Shown one piece after another: positions 9,893-19,437 of a DNA stretch of 64,000 bases. Position numbers and translations under genes: made by a program. Position 1 is the stretch's first letter. Each line of letters starts with the position of its first letter. The stretch comes from Hemileia vastatrix (lineage: Eukaryota > Basidiomycota > Pucciniomycetes > Pucciniales > Zaghouaniaceae): positions 18,925,185 through 18,989,184 of the forward strand of contig JASXTE010000004.1 in NCBI GenBank assembly GCA_030280995.1, read 5' to 3'. The notes under the pieces were generated by a model that did not search any database, was not told where the DNA came from, and worked only from the letters and a program-made list of their open reading frames with translations.

Positions 9893-12800
9893 CTATGATT
9901 TTTTCTTTTTATACTTTTTTAGTAGAGTAGGAAGATTAGATATCTCCTTCCCAGGTATCCAAGAATCATATTCAGATGATTTATTCTTGAATCTCAATAA
10001 GTATTCTGTAACTTTTTCAGCAGTGACTATTCTTTCATTTAGAATTTTTCCAATTTCTACTGTTTCAGTGATTTCATTTGGGGTTTTCTTTGGTCTTTCC
10101 CTCCTTTTTGGAAATAAATCACTATTGGATGTTTAAGGTTTCAGAAGAGATATTGGAAAAACATGATGTTTTCTGTCATATGGAGAATACAAAATAACCT
10201 CAACTGAATTATCTCCAATCATTCTTATGACAAAAAATGGACCAACAAATGGATCTTTCAATTTGTTATTACCTTGTAAGTTAAAGTGGACTGTAGAAAT
10301 CAACACTTCATCACCCTTTTTAAAAGTGTATTCTTTATGGGATTTGTCCCATATCTTCTTCTCATATTCAAATGATTTTTCAATATATTGTTGAGCATGA
10401 TTTCTGAAAAGTTGTTACATTTGAAGAAAAGACTTTACACCAGGATGTATATCCAATTTAGGTATTTTGTTATTGAGAATTTGGGCAGGAGTGTTTGGAA
10501 CATATCCAAGCCAGAGCTCAAAAGGCTTTCTTTGAGTAACAGAATGAACAGTGCTGTTATAAGCAAATTCCAACCCAGGAAGTAAAGTAACCCAATCATG
10601 AGTGAATATTTCATTATCTTTATACTGAAGGCCAAAGGCACAATACCTTCTTATCATGTCCTCTAAAGTCTGAATCATTCTTTCAGCTAAGCCATCAGTT
10701 TGTGGATGATGGGCAGTAGAAAGTTTCAGATCACAACCACAAACATCCATCAGAGACATCCAAAATTCAGAAGTAAATTTTGGGTCTCTGTCAGAGATTA
10801 TGGCTTTAGGAAAAGCAGAAGTATTAAACATATGAGAACACCATAAGAAAGCTAACTCTTTAGTGGAAACATCCTTGTGGGTAGGGATAAATTTACACAT
10901 TTTTGTGAATCTGTCCACAATAACCCAACAAGAGTTATAACTGTCTTTACCAACAATAGGCAATCCTGTTACAAAATCCATGTTTATTATTTGCCATGGT
11001 GCATCAGGAGGTTCAATATGTTGCATTAATCCAGCTCTCTTACCAGTTAATCTTCTTGATTTTTGGCAAGAATCACAAGATTAAACATATAATTTGGTGT
11101 CCTCAGACATATTAACCCACCAAGCAGTGTTTATAATTCTGATCATTGTTTTTTCAAGATCAAAATGTCCAGCTAATATGTCATCATGACAAATTTTCAA
11201 GATAATTTCTCTCATAGAAGGAGGAATAACAATAAAATTACTCAACTTTCTTCTATAATATAGATATCCTTCATCAATTGAAAATTTACCTTTTTCCAAA
11301 GCTTTTTGGTACTTTGATGGAAGGGTTTTAATTAATGCTTGTATTGAAGCATTCTTTGGATCATTTAATATGGTGCATAACTTTTTCAAGTCATTGTCCT
11401 TATCATATGAATACAGAATAAGCTGTAATAGCTCTTCCTCCATATCAACCACATATATCCCATGTATATGAATAATTTCATCCTCAGGGTCATAAGCAGG
11501 ATTAGAGTCATTATTTGGTAAAGGTAACCTAGATAACATATCCACATTTGAGTGAACAATACCAGCCCTATGAATAATTGTCATTCTCCCTCTGTATTCT
11601 TGAACAGCCAACTGCCATCTGAACATATGTCTGTTTGGTGTTTTCAAGTTCAAAAGGGATTTAACTGCACTGCAGTCAGTGACAAGTTCAAATTTCTGGT
11701 CATCTAGGTAATAATGAAGCTTTTCTAGAGCCCACACTACAGCTAAACACTCTAATTGAGTAGCACCATATTTCAATTCACTATTTCTCAAGGTTCTTGA
11801 AATATGACAAATTACTACTTCTGATACTTTATCATTCATCACTTGTTTTTGATGGAGGGAAGCACCAAGACCAATGAAACTGGCATTAGTGTACAAAACA
11901 AATGGTTGATTAAAGTCAGGTAAAGCAAGAATTGGTGCTGACATCAAACAGTGTTTCATAGTGTCAAAGGCTCTTTGTCTTTCACTATTCCAGACAAAAG
12001 CAACATCCTTTCTGGTTAATTGGGTAAGGGGTAAAGCTATGACTTGGTAATTTTTAATATACTGTCTATAGTATCCACACATTCCCAAAAAACTTTGGAG
12101 CTCTCTCACTGTTGTAGGAGCCTTCACCTGTTGTATGGCTTCCACTTTGTTCTGGTCAACACATATCTGTAAGCCTGAAACAACATGACCAAGAACTTTT
12201 AAAGAATGGAAACCAAATTTACATTTCTTCAAAGCAAGTGTCATATTTATTTCATCCATTTTCTGGAATAATTTACACAGGTGTTTAAGATGGTCCTCAA
12301 ATGTTTTTGAGAATATAATGATATTATCAATATAAACCATCAGCCATCCTTCAATTATCTCTTGATGGAATGTGTTATCCATTACCTTTTGGAAAACTGA
12401 AGGGGCATTTTTAGGGCCAAATGGCATCCTAATATACTTATAAATACCAATATGAGTAGCAATCATCAGAAAATTCTGAGAATTTTTCTCAACAGGTACC
12501 TGGTGATATCCCTTGTTACCATCTAAGCAGCTGATATATTTAGCTCCTTGTAAAGTAGCATGTATAGAGCTAATTCTAGGTAAAGGGTAGATATCATCAA
12601 CAGTATAAGTATTTAGTGCTCTATAATCACCACATAACCTGGCTTTATCTTTCTCATAAGAAATTAGGACAGGTGAGATAACACAATATTTAGGTGTTTC
12701 AATTACCTTTTCAATAATATTCATTTTCAAAAGGGTAGAGATATTGTCTTCAATATCTTTTCTCTTTGTGGGAGAAGCAGGATAAGGCTTCTTCTTTAAT

Positions 12801-15216
12801 CTAGGTGGTATATCAGTTAATGGACAAGACAACAAAAGTTTCATTTCCTCTTTAACTAATCCCAGTTCATGTGACCTATGAGCAAAGGCCATAGGAAAAG
12901 ACTTTATCAAGTTAATGATGGAATCTTTATCCTCACCAGAAAGTTGTTCTCCAAAAGAGGCATTGTCAATTTCAGACATAAGGGCATGCATTTCTTTTGT
13001 AGATCTTCCTTTATATTCAACCACAGAATTACATGTGTTCAATTCTGGTTTTAATAATTTTTTAGGGGAGGAAATTTTAAATTTTCTCTTCCCATTCATC
13101 CCCATTGTGAAACATTGGTTTGAAGGATCCAATTTTATGACATACTTGGTTAAAATATCCTTCCCTACAATAAACCAATTGCTCAAGTTATCATTTTTCA
13201 TGACAACAAAATCACAAATAGCTCTTACAAAACCATGGTTATATTTAAAAAACACTGTGGCTTTGTATTTACCAATGGGGGACAAAACAGAGTCATACCC
13301 TCTCCAATTTTCAGAAATGATAGGCATCAGTTTAGATTTATAGTCTTGATCCACTGAAGCAAGTGCTCTTCCAGAAACTACACTTCCTCCAGCTCCAGAA
13401 TCCAGAACAACTTCAATGCTGGATCCATTAATCAAGACTGGTGCCTTAAGAGGGGCAATAACAATTGAGCTATCCTCAATGTTCTTTATGATTTAAGCAT
13501 CTTCAACTGTAGATAAAGAATTATTATCAATATCAATAGTATTTAAATAATGAATATCCTCTTCCAGCATCAAGATTTCTTGTTGAGATTCATATGAAAT
13601 ATTGCTGGCACAATCACTTGATGTATCATCCAGTGCTACTGTGTCATCAGCATGCTCCTCTGTTTGTTCTACAAGATTTATCTTCTTGTCACAAACATGG
13701 CCCTTCTTCCAAGGCTCGTTGCACTTGAAACAAGTGTTGGTTGCATACTTTTTAGGTGCAACAGGGGCAGAAGGCTTCCCAACCTTTTCCAGAGGTTTCT
13801 GTTGAAAAGTTGAGGGTTTTTCCCAAGTGGTTCTAGGAATGAATCTTCTGGCATCATACTTGTTGTTTAGAAGAATCTCATTACAAGTATTGATGAAAGA
13901 AGAAGGTTCTCTGGTGAACTCAGTCCTAGCCACTATCAAGTCTCTCAAAGACATTGGTAATTTATAGAGGATCCTGTCCTTCCATAGCTCAAACTCCATC
14001 TTTGGGTCGATATCTCTTAATACTTTAACAAGTTTCATTAAGAACTCAATAGATTTATCAGTAGAAGAACTATATTTAGTTTCCTCATACTACCTTTGTT
14101 GAGCCATTCTAAACTTGGAGCCCCCAAATTGTGCTCCAATTAATTTCTTCCAATCTTCCCATGAGTAATCATTCCCATCTAATAGGACAGATTAATACCA
14201 CATAAGGGCTACATTGGTAAATAAAAAAATTAACTTAGACACAACTTCATCATCTGGGAGTTTGTAAGAGTTTTTCAAGTTATCAATTCTGCAAATAAAT
14301 TGTTGCCAATCAGAAGAAGAATCACCATCAAATGTTGGATATTGGTCAAGTTTTGGCCAATTCTTTTGATTTGAAGGAGTTTCCTTAGTACTAGCTTGTT
14401 TCTGAGTAAGAAGCAGCTATAACTTCTCCAATTGGGCTGTAATCTCATTGTTTAATCCTTCTGTTGCAGATCCTGGTGCATCATCAGTTTTTGATGGAAA
14501 CTCAGTGTTTTCAACAGGTATTTCTGGATCTATTTTTATTTTAGATGAACTAGCCACAGGTACTATTTGAGCATCCTGCACTATATGTTCCTTCACAGAA
14601 ATGTCAGGATATTTTTGGTCATTTAACAATGAGTTCAATTTTTCTTCAATGGTTGTTAGTCTTGTTTTCATTCTTGGAAGAGTAGATAAACTCTCATTGA
14701 TAGTTGCAAAAGATAATTGATTTTTATGTTGAAAAGATGACAAATGGTCATTCAATCTTTTCAGATTTATCTTATCTATCTCTACCTCCTGGCAACAGGC
14801 AGATACAGTATCTTTTAGTTTAGACAAATCATTTTTTATATTTTTCCATAAAGCAACTTTCTTTTCATGGGTTGCTTTGTAATGAGACAATTCATCAGAG
14901 ACTCTCTGTGCTTCACTTCTTAATGCTTGATAACCCTGATCAGTTAACAAACTATTATATCTCTGAGTCAATTGCATATTGTTCATTATATGATTTTGCT
15001 TGGCAATAATATCTCTCAAGTGCTCATCATTAATTCTTGCTACATCTGGAGTGTTTCTCAATAAGGAAACTGAGTAACTTTCCAGACTCTCATAGAACTC
15101 AGGGTCAAGAGTTTCATCAATCACAGCCATATCAGGATTAATCAATGAGGTAGCAATTAAAAGTAATGGATTAGATACATGAGATATCTGTCTACTATTC
15201 CCAGCCTCTATAGGTC

Positions 15217-15916
15217 TCAAGGTTTCATCCTGCCTTCCAGATTTACCTGAAGGAACAGAGTCAGCCACAAGAAAAGGCACTTGAGAATCAATAGAGGGAT
15301 GTACCAGGGTTTTCTGGGTATCACCATATTGGGCTTCCTTCTTCTTTTGCCTCCTTGATAAGGGTGGGGAGGAGTGGGGTTGACCTGGGTGGGCCTTGAT
15401 GGACCTACCTGAGGTAACTGATGCTGGTTTTGAGCCAAGTAGTCCCACTGAGTGTTGAGCCAGTCCCACTGCCACTTGGACACTTCCACCATCTCTTGGG
15501 ACTGGGGAGCCAATTGTTGTTGATCCCTGGGAGGAAGAGGTTTCTTCTTCTCTTGGAGAAAAGTATCTGTTCTTTTTACCTTTTCTTCCAAGGCATCTAC
15601 CCTTACCTTTAGTCTCAAGCTGTCTGTCATTAACTCCTTTATGTGGGTAGACAGATTCTTTACCTGCTGAGACAACGGCATCTTTTTTATCCTGAAGCCT
15701 TTCGGAAGCTCTTCTGGTGGGTTTGTAATGGGCTTCTGATCGTGAGTATTGTCCACTAGAATTTCTACTTCTTCCATCTCTACATCCTGTTTGGGGCAAG
15801 GATTTATTAGTTTGAGAAATTCTTCTTGTTAAAGGAGAACTTACAGAAGTAGGCTCATCATAATCAATTAAGTCTAGTTCTTCTTCACGTGCAGCAAAAC
15901 CACTTTGGTCAGTCAT
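15217..15916 (-). CDS. E2 spliced alternative-frame protein
   Basis: Exon 1 is 15916-15845 (24 codons, acidic, REEELDLIDYDEPTS), the intron is 15844-15787 (58 nt), and exon 2 runs from 15786 to a stop at 15217. Exon 2 encodes an acidic start, RIKKMPLSQQVKNLS followed by a coiled coil, a KKPLPP linker, the motif VSKWQWDWLNTQWDYL, and the basic tail HPYQGGKRRRKPN ending RKPW. Here the Trp-stop of the other copies reads TGG TAC, so the frame runs 28 residues further. The Gag-Pol frame is open across the same DNA. Orthologous to the E1, E3, E4 and E5 alternative frames. Function unknown. Confidence 0.68.
15787..15844 (-). other. Frame-switching intron in E2 gag (58 nt)
   Basis: On the minus strand: donor TCT/GTAAGTTCTCC, branch-like ACTAATAAAT, acceptor CCCAAACAG/GATG. 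It is 58 nt long, 1 modulo 3. The intron of E3 has the same donor, length and acceptor. Confidence 0.72.
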
Positions 15917-16024
15917 TTTAAGATTCTGCTGAAATGAAGGAAAGAGACAATAAGATTAATTAGTCTTTATTTTTAATTTTTATTTAACAGAAATAAAATA
16001 AAAATAATAAAAAAAAATTTTTTT

Positions 16025-16726
16025 AGGATAAAAATCAACTTAAATAAAATTTTATTATTAATTAAAAAAAATTTAAAACCAGGATTATAATACAATCAAC
16101 TGTAGAAATAAATTAGAATTTTTAATAATAATTTTTTATTTTCAGGATTTAAATCAACTAATTTATTACCAGGATTTATTGTCAACTGAAGTAATCAAAT
16201 ATGAATCTTTATTAATTAAAAAAAATTTTTATTTTAACTGATCACTTAACTGCCAGGACTTAATGTCAACTGAAGTAATTAAATATGAAGTTTTATTTTA
16301 AAATTTTATTACTGATCACTTAACTACCCGGACTTAATGTCAACTGAAGTAATTAAATATGAGTTTTATTAATTAAAAAGATTTATTGGATTACCAGGAC
16401 TCAAAGTCAACTGAAGTAATTAAATGTGAATTATTTATTAATAAAAAAGAATATTATTGTCAGGACAATTTGTCAACTGGAACAATTAAAATTTAAATTA
16501 ATCAGGACAAATGTCAACTGAAAATTATAATAATTAATATTAAAATATAATTATTTTATTAATAAAAAAATATTATTGTCAGGACAATTTGTCAACTGGA
16601 AAAATTAAACTTTAAATTAATCAGGACAAATGTCAACTGAAAAATTATAATAATTAATATTAAAATATAATTATTTTATTACTTCTGGGACTAAGAACAC
16701 TTATTGCTCTATTATGGTCAACCAGG
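16025..16726 (-). repeat. E2 array of UU-bulged hairpins
   Basis: Twelve short inverted repeats, each CAGGAC...GTCAACTG on the plus strand. On the RNA strand this folds as outer stem, two-U bulge on the 5' side, inner GAC/GUC stem and variable loop. Compensating changes are visible: GAC/GTC becomes GAT/ATC in the first three units, and the outer CAG/CTG becomes CTGG/CCAG in the last. Confidence 0.72.
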
Positions 16727-16917
16727 AAAAATAAAAAATAAATAAATTCCAAATTACCAGACACCTCCCCCTGTAAAATGAGCAAATTAATTCCACTTAC
16801 AGAGTGCTGAGTAAAAGGAAATACGTAGTAAATGAAGAGTGAAGAGTAACCCACAAATAGTAATAAAAATAATTACCACAATATATATGATGCTTAGTCA
16901 GTATATGAACTTAAGTT

Positions 16918-16947
16918 TTGGAGCGCGGTTTGATTCCCGTTCGCAGC
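16918..16947 (+). repeat. tRNA-like 3' half in E2 leader (antisense to element)
   Basis: GGTTTGATTCCCG followed by TTCGCAGC and then A-run looks like the T-arm and acceptor strand of a tRNA gene without CCA. An A-box-like TGCTTAGTCAG lies about 35 bases upstream. Homologous motifs occur at 19272-19299, 27950-27976 and 38367-38394 (the last on the minus strand, because E5 is reversed). Confidence 0.45.
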
Positions 16948-17087
16948 AAAAACTTTTATCACGTGACGTATGACGTTCGTCGTTTTCTCGCCTTCTCTCA
17001 TCCTGTACAGGTACTTGTACACCAATGGTCCCCTCGATTACGCCTGAAGTAACTTTGCGCCGTCAATATTTCAGAAAGGATCCCAAT

Positions 17088-17898
17088 TTTCAAGGTACAC
17101 TTTTGGTCTAGAAGCTTTGGTACGGAGTTTGTATGAAGATTTTAAGGATTAATTGGACTCTCAATAATTTAGTACATATTTCTCAATCAAAGATGATGTT
17201 TACTCAATAATAAGAGGTAGATTTAAAATATTTATATAAGTTATAGATTAGAATTACGTCCTTGTAAATACTAAAGATATAAAATATAAGAAATAAGTGT
17301 TATATTGTAGTTGTGGTAATAAGTAAGTTGGTAAAAAGAATGATTAAAAGACAACGAAAAGAGAGGCCTTTTATAGGCAAAGGAGAGACAAAGCACGGCA
17401 ATCAAATTCTAAAAACAGGAGTATGAGAGAGAGAAAAGAATATTCCAGAAGGAGTATTTCAAATAATAAAGTTATTCTAAAAAGAAGGCGCCAAAAAGAT
17501 GTATTTACAGAGTATGTCAGAAATACATCAATTTATTTAATATTTACTGTAGAAGTCAATTCTAAATAAGAAATTTGAATTTTTTTGTATATATTTAATA
17601 TTATTTGAATATTAAAATCTTATTTTATCTTAATATCTATTTTTTAATATAAAATTTTATTTTTTCCAACCTGTCAAATGAGCACGGTGTTAGAGAAAAT
17701 ATAAGGGACAATTTTATATTTTTAATTTTAATTATTTATTTAATTTTTTAATTTTATCATTCTGTAATTATTTAATTTATTATAACTAATTTTAATGTAA
17801 CTAAATTATAATTAAATAATAATTAAAATGATAAGGTGCGGCTTCATCCAGTAAATAATTAATTATTTCACTGGGTAAGTCTAGTAGCCTGGCTGACA
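17088..17898 (-). mobile_element. LTR B (internal, diverged)
   Basis: An 811-bp LTR related to A and C but clearly diverged. On the minus strand it starts TGTCAGCCAGGC and ends CCTTGAAA (normally CCTTGACA). It abuts gag sequence at 17899 with no polypurine tract, so it is a 5' LTR inserted in, or joined to, E3 gag. A TATAAAAGG box lies on the minus strand near 17370. Confidence 0.88.
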
Positions 17899-17929
17899 AG
17901 AAAAGTCACTTGAGAATCAATAGAGGGGC

Positions 17930-18548
17930 TTACCAAGGCTTGCTGGGTATGACCATATTTGGCTTCCTTCTTCTTTTGCCTCCTTGATAGGGATGAGGAG
18001 GTGTGGGGTTTACCTGAGTGGGTCTTGAGGGACCTGCCTGATTCAACTGATGCTGGTTTTGAGACAGGTTGTCCCACTGGGTGTTTAACCAGTCCCACTG
18101 CCACTTTGCCACTTCCACCTTCTCCTCCTGGGACTGGGGAGCCAATTGTTTTTGATTCTTGGGAGGAAGAGGTTTCTTCTTCTCTTGAAGGAGGGTATCT
18201 ATTTTTCTCACCTTCTCTTCCAGAGCATTTACCTTTGCCTTTAGTTTCAATTCTTCTGCCTTTAACTCCTTTATGTGAGATGATAGGTTCTTTACTTGTT
18301 GGGGCAGTGGCATCTTTTTTATTTTGAAGCCTTTTGGAAGTTCTTCTTGTGAGTTTACCACAGGCTTCTGATCCTGAGGTTTGTCTACTAGGACCTCCAC
18401 TTCTTCCATCTCCACATCCTGCTTGGGGTAAGGATTTATTAAAATGAGAAATTCATTTTGTTAAAGGAGAACTTACAGAAGTAGGCTCATCATAGTCAAT
18501 CAAGTCAAGTTCCTCTTCCCGTGCAGCAGAGCTACTTTGGTCATTCAT
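17930..18548 (-). CDS. E3 spliced alternative-frame protein
   Basis: Exon 1 18548-18477 plus exon 2 18418-17930 give about 186 aa. It is collinear with the E2 product: acidic start, KIKKMPLPQQVKNLS and coiled coil, KKPLPP linker, VAKWQWDWLNTQWDNL, then HPYQGGKRRRKPN and PSKPW followed by TAA. The stop overlaps a splice-donor-like GTAAG. This is the most complete copy of the small protein in the window, even though its host gag is truncated just downstream. Function unknown. Confidence 0.68.
18419..18476 (-). other. Frame-switching intron in E3 gag (58 nt)
   Basis: On the minus strand: donor TCT/GTAAGTTCTCC and acceptor CCCAAGCAG/GATG. It is 58 nt. An in-frame TGA lies inside, so in this copy only the spliced form could be translated past it. 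Confidence 0.7.
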
Positions 18549-19437
18549 TTTAAGCTTTAACTGAAATGAAGAAAAGAGACAATAGATGAATTAGTTTTTT
18601 ATTTTTAATTTTTATTTAACAGAAATAAAAATAAAAATAATAAATTTTTTAGGATAAAAATCAACTAAATAAAATTAATTTATTAATTCAAAAATAATAT
18701 TAAAACCAGGATTATAATATAATCAACTGAAGAATTAAATTAAAATTAATTAATAATAATTATTTTCAGGATTTAAATCAACTAAATAATTACCAGGACT
18801 TATGTCAACTGAAGGAATAAAATATGAGTTTTATTAATTAAAAAAATTTATTGAACTACCAGGACTCAAGGTCAACTGAAGCAATTAAATATGAATTATT
18901 TATTAATTAAAAAAATATTATTGTCAGGACAATTTATCAACTGGAACAATTAAAATTTAAATTAAGCAGGACAAATGTCAACTGAAAAATTATAATAATT
19001 GATATTAAAGTATAATTATTTTATTACTTCTGGGACTAAGAACACTTATTGCTCTATTATGGTCAAGCAGGAAAAATAAAAAAAAATATAATAATAAATT
19101 CCAAATTACCAGACACCTCCCCATGTAAAATGAGCAAATTAATGCCACTTACAGAGTGCTGAGTAAAAGGAAATATGTAGCAGATGAAGAGTGAAGAGTA
19201 ACCCACAAATAGTAATATAAATAATTACCACGATATATACAATGTTTAGTCAGTATATGAACCTAAGTTTTGGAGCGCGTTTCGATTCCCGTTTGCAGCA
19301 AAACTTTTGTCATGTGACATATGACGTTTGTCATTTTCTCGCCTCTCTCGTCCTTTACAGGTACTCGTACACCGATGGTCCCTTCAATTACGCCTCAATT
19401 AATGCTGCGCCGTCAATATTTCGGAAAGGTTCCCAAT
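18549..19437 (-). other. E3 leader with 8-unit bulged-hairpin array
   Basis: Leader between LTR C and gag. The primer site TGGGAACCTTTCC lies two bases after the LTR, a tRNA-like motif is at 19272-19299, the donor GTAAGT starts at 19152, and the acceptor TTCATTTCAG ends at 18561 (putative 592-nt intron). Eight hairpin units of the CAG-TT-GAC/GTC-CTG type lie between 18651 and 19072, in the same order as in E2 but without its 120-bp duplication. The small plus-strand frame at 19242-19502 is not supported as a gene. Confidence 0.7.

Larger units (their letters stand above)
9893..15916 (-). pseudogene. E2 Ty3/gypsy gag-pol with seven in-frame stops
   Basis: Polyprotein in one unbroken reading frame from ATG at 15916 to TAG at 9893: N-terminal region and coiled coil (15916-14417), capsid-like domain (about 14390-14000), zinc knuckle CFKCNEPWKKGHVC (near 13720), protease LDSGAGGS (near 13400), reverse transcriptase, RNase H, integrase (11081 to about 10450) and chromodomain (about 10050-9893). 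Seven in-frame stops were seen (14417, 14192, 14090, 13493, 11081, 10415, 10133) but no frameshift. Two catalytic aspartates are also changed to asparagine: YIDD reads YIDN near 12320-12333, and the RNase H motif TDAS reads TNAS near 11885. The enzyme could not work even without the stops. The nearly identical flanking LTRs imply the copy was mobilised by another element's proteins, or decayed very unevenly. Confidence 0.92.
15917..17087 (-). other. E2 leader with 12-unit bulged-hairpin array
   Basis: Non-coding leader of about 1.17 kb between LTR B and gag. It has a primer-site-like TGGGATCC next to the LTR, a tRNA-like motif at 16918-16947, a strong donor GTAAGT starting at 16800, and an acceptor TTCATTTCAG ending at 15929, which makes a putative 872-nt leader intron. 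Inside that intron are 12 copies of a motif that reads CAG-TT-GAC, loop, GTC-CTG on the element strand (plus-strand units near 16025, 16079, 16143, 16169, 16253, 16327, 16393, 16461, 16502, 16580, 16621 and 16685). About 120 bp (16440-16560) is tandemly duplicated. Confidence 0.7.
17899..18548 (-). pseudogene. E3 gag 5' fragment
   Basis: Start of a second gag closely related to E2. Exon 1 is 18548-18477 (24 codons, MNDQSSSAAREEELDLIDY), with intron 18476-18419. The Gag frame meets a TGA inside the intron but is otherwise open through the overlap to the junction with LTR B at 17898/17899. Everything downstream (capsid, pol) is missing here. The junction shares ACAAGAAAAG with the corresponding place in E2 gag. 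Confidence 0.85.

Noticed and set aside
9834..10136. Open frame of 100 aa on the plus strand
   Set aside because: It is the complement of the E2 chromodomain and LTR A junction; the minus strand carries recognisable protein there.
10388..10641. Short frames on both strands over E2 integrase
   Set aside because: Shadows of the integrase frame, which has the DDE motifs.
9893..15916. Stop-codon reassignment or programmed readthrough in E2
   Set aside because: Stops are of two kinds (TAA, TAG) at unrelated sites, and catalytic residues are lost too; decay explains this better.
16025..16726. CRISPR-like array in the E2 leader
   Set aside because: Units are short, covarying hairpins at irregular spacing in a retrotransposon leader, without cas genes.
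16868..16947. Possible functional tRNA gene
   Set aside because: Only the T-arm and acceptor 3' strand are convincing; the 5' acceptor strand does not pair, and the copies in other leaders are equally incomplete.
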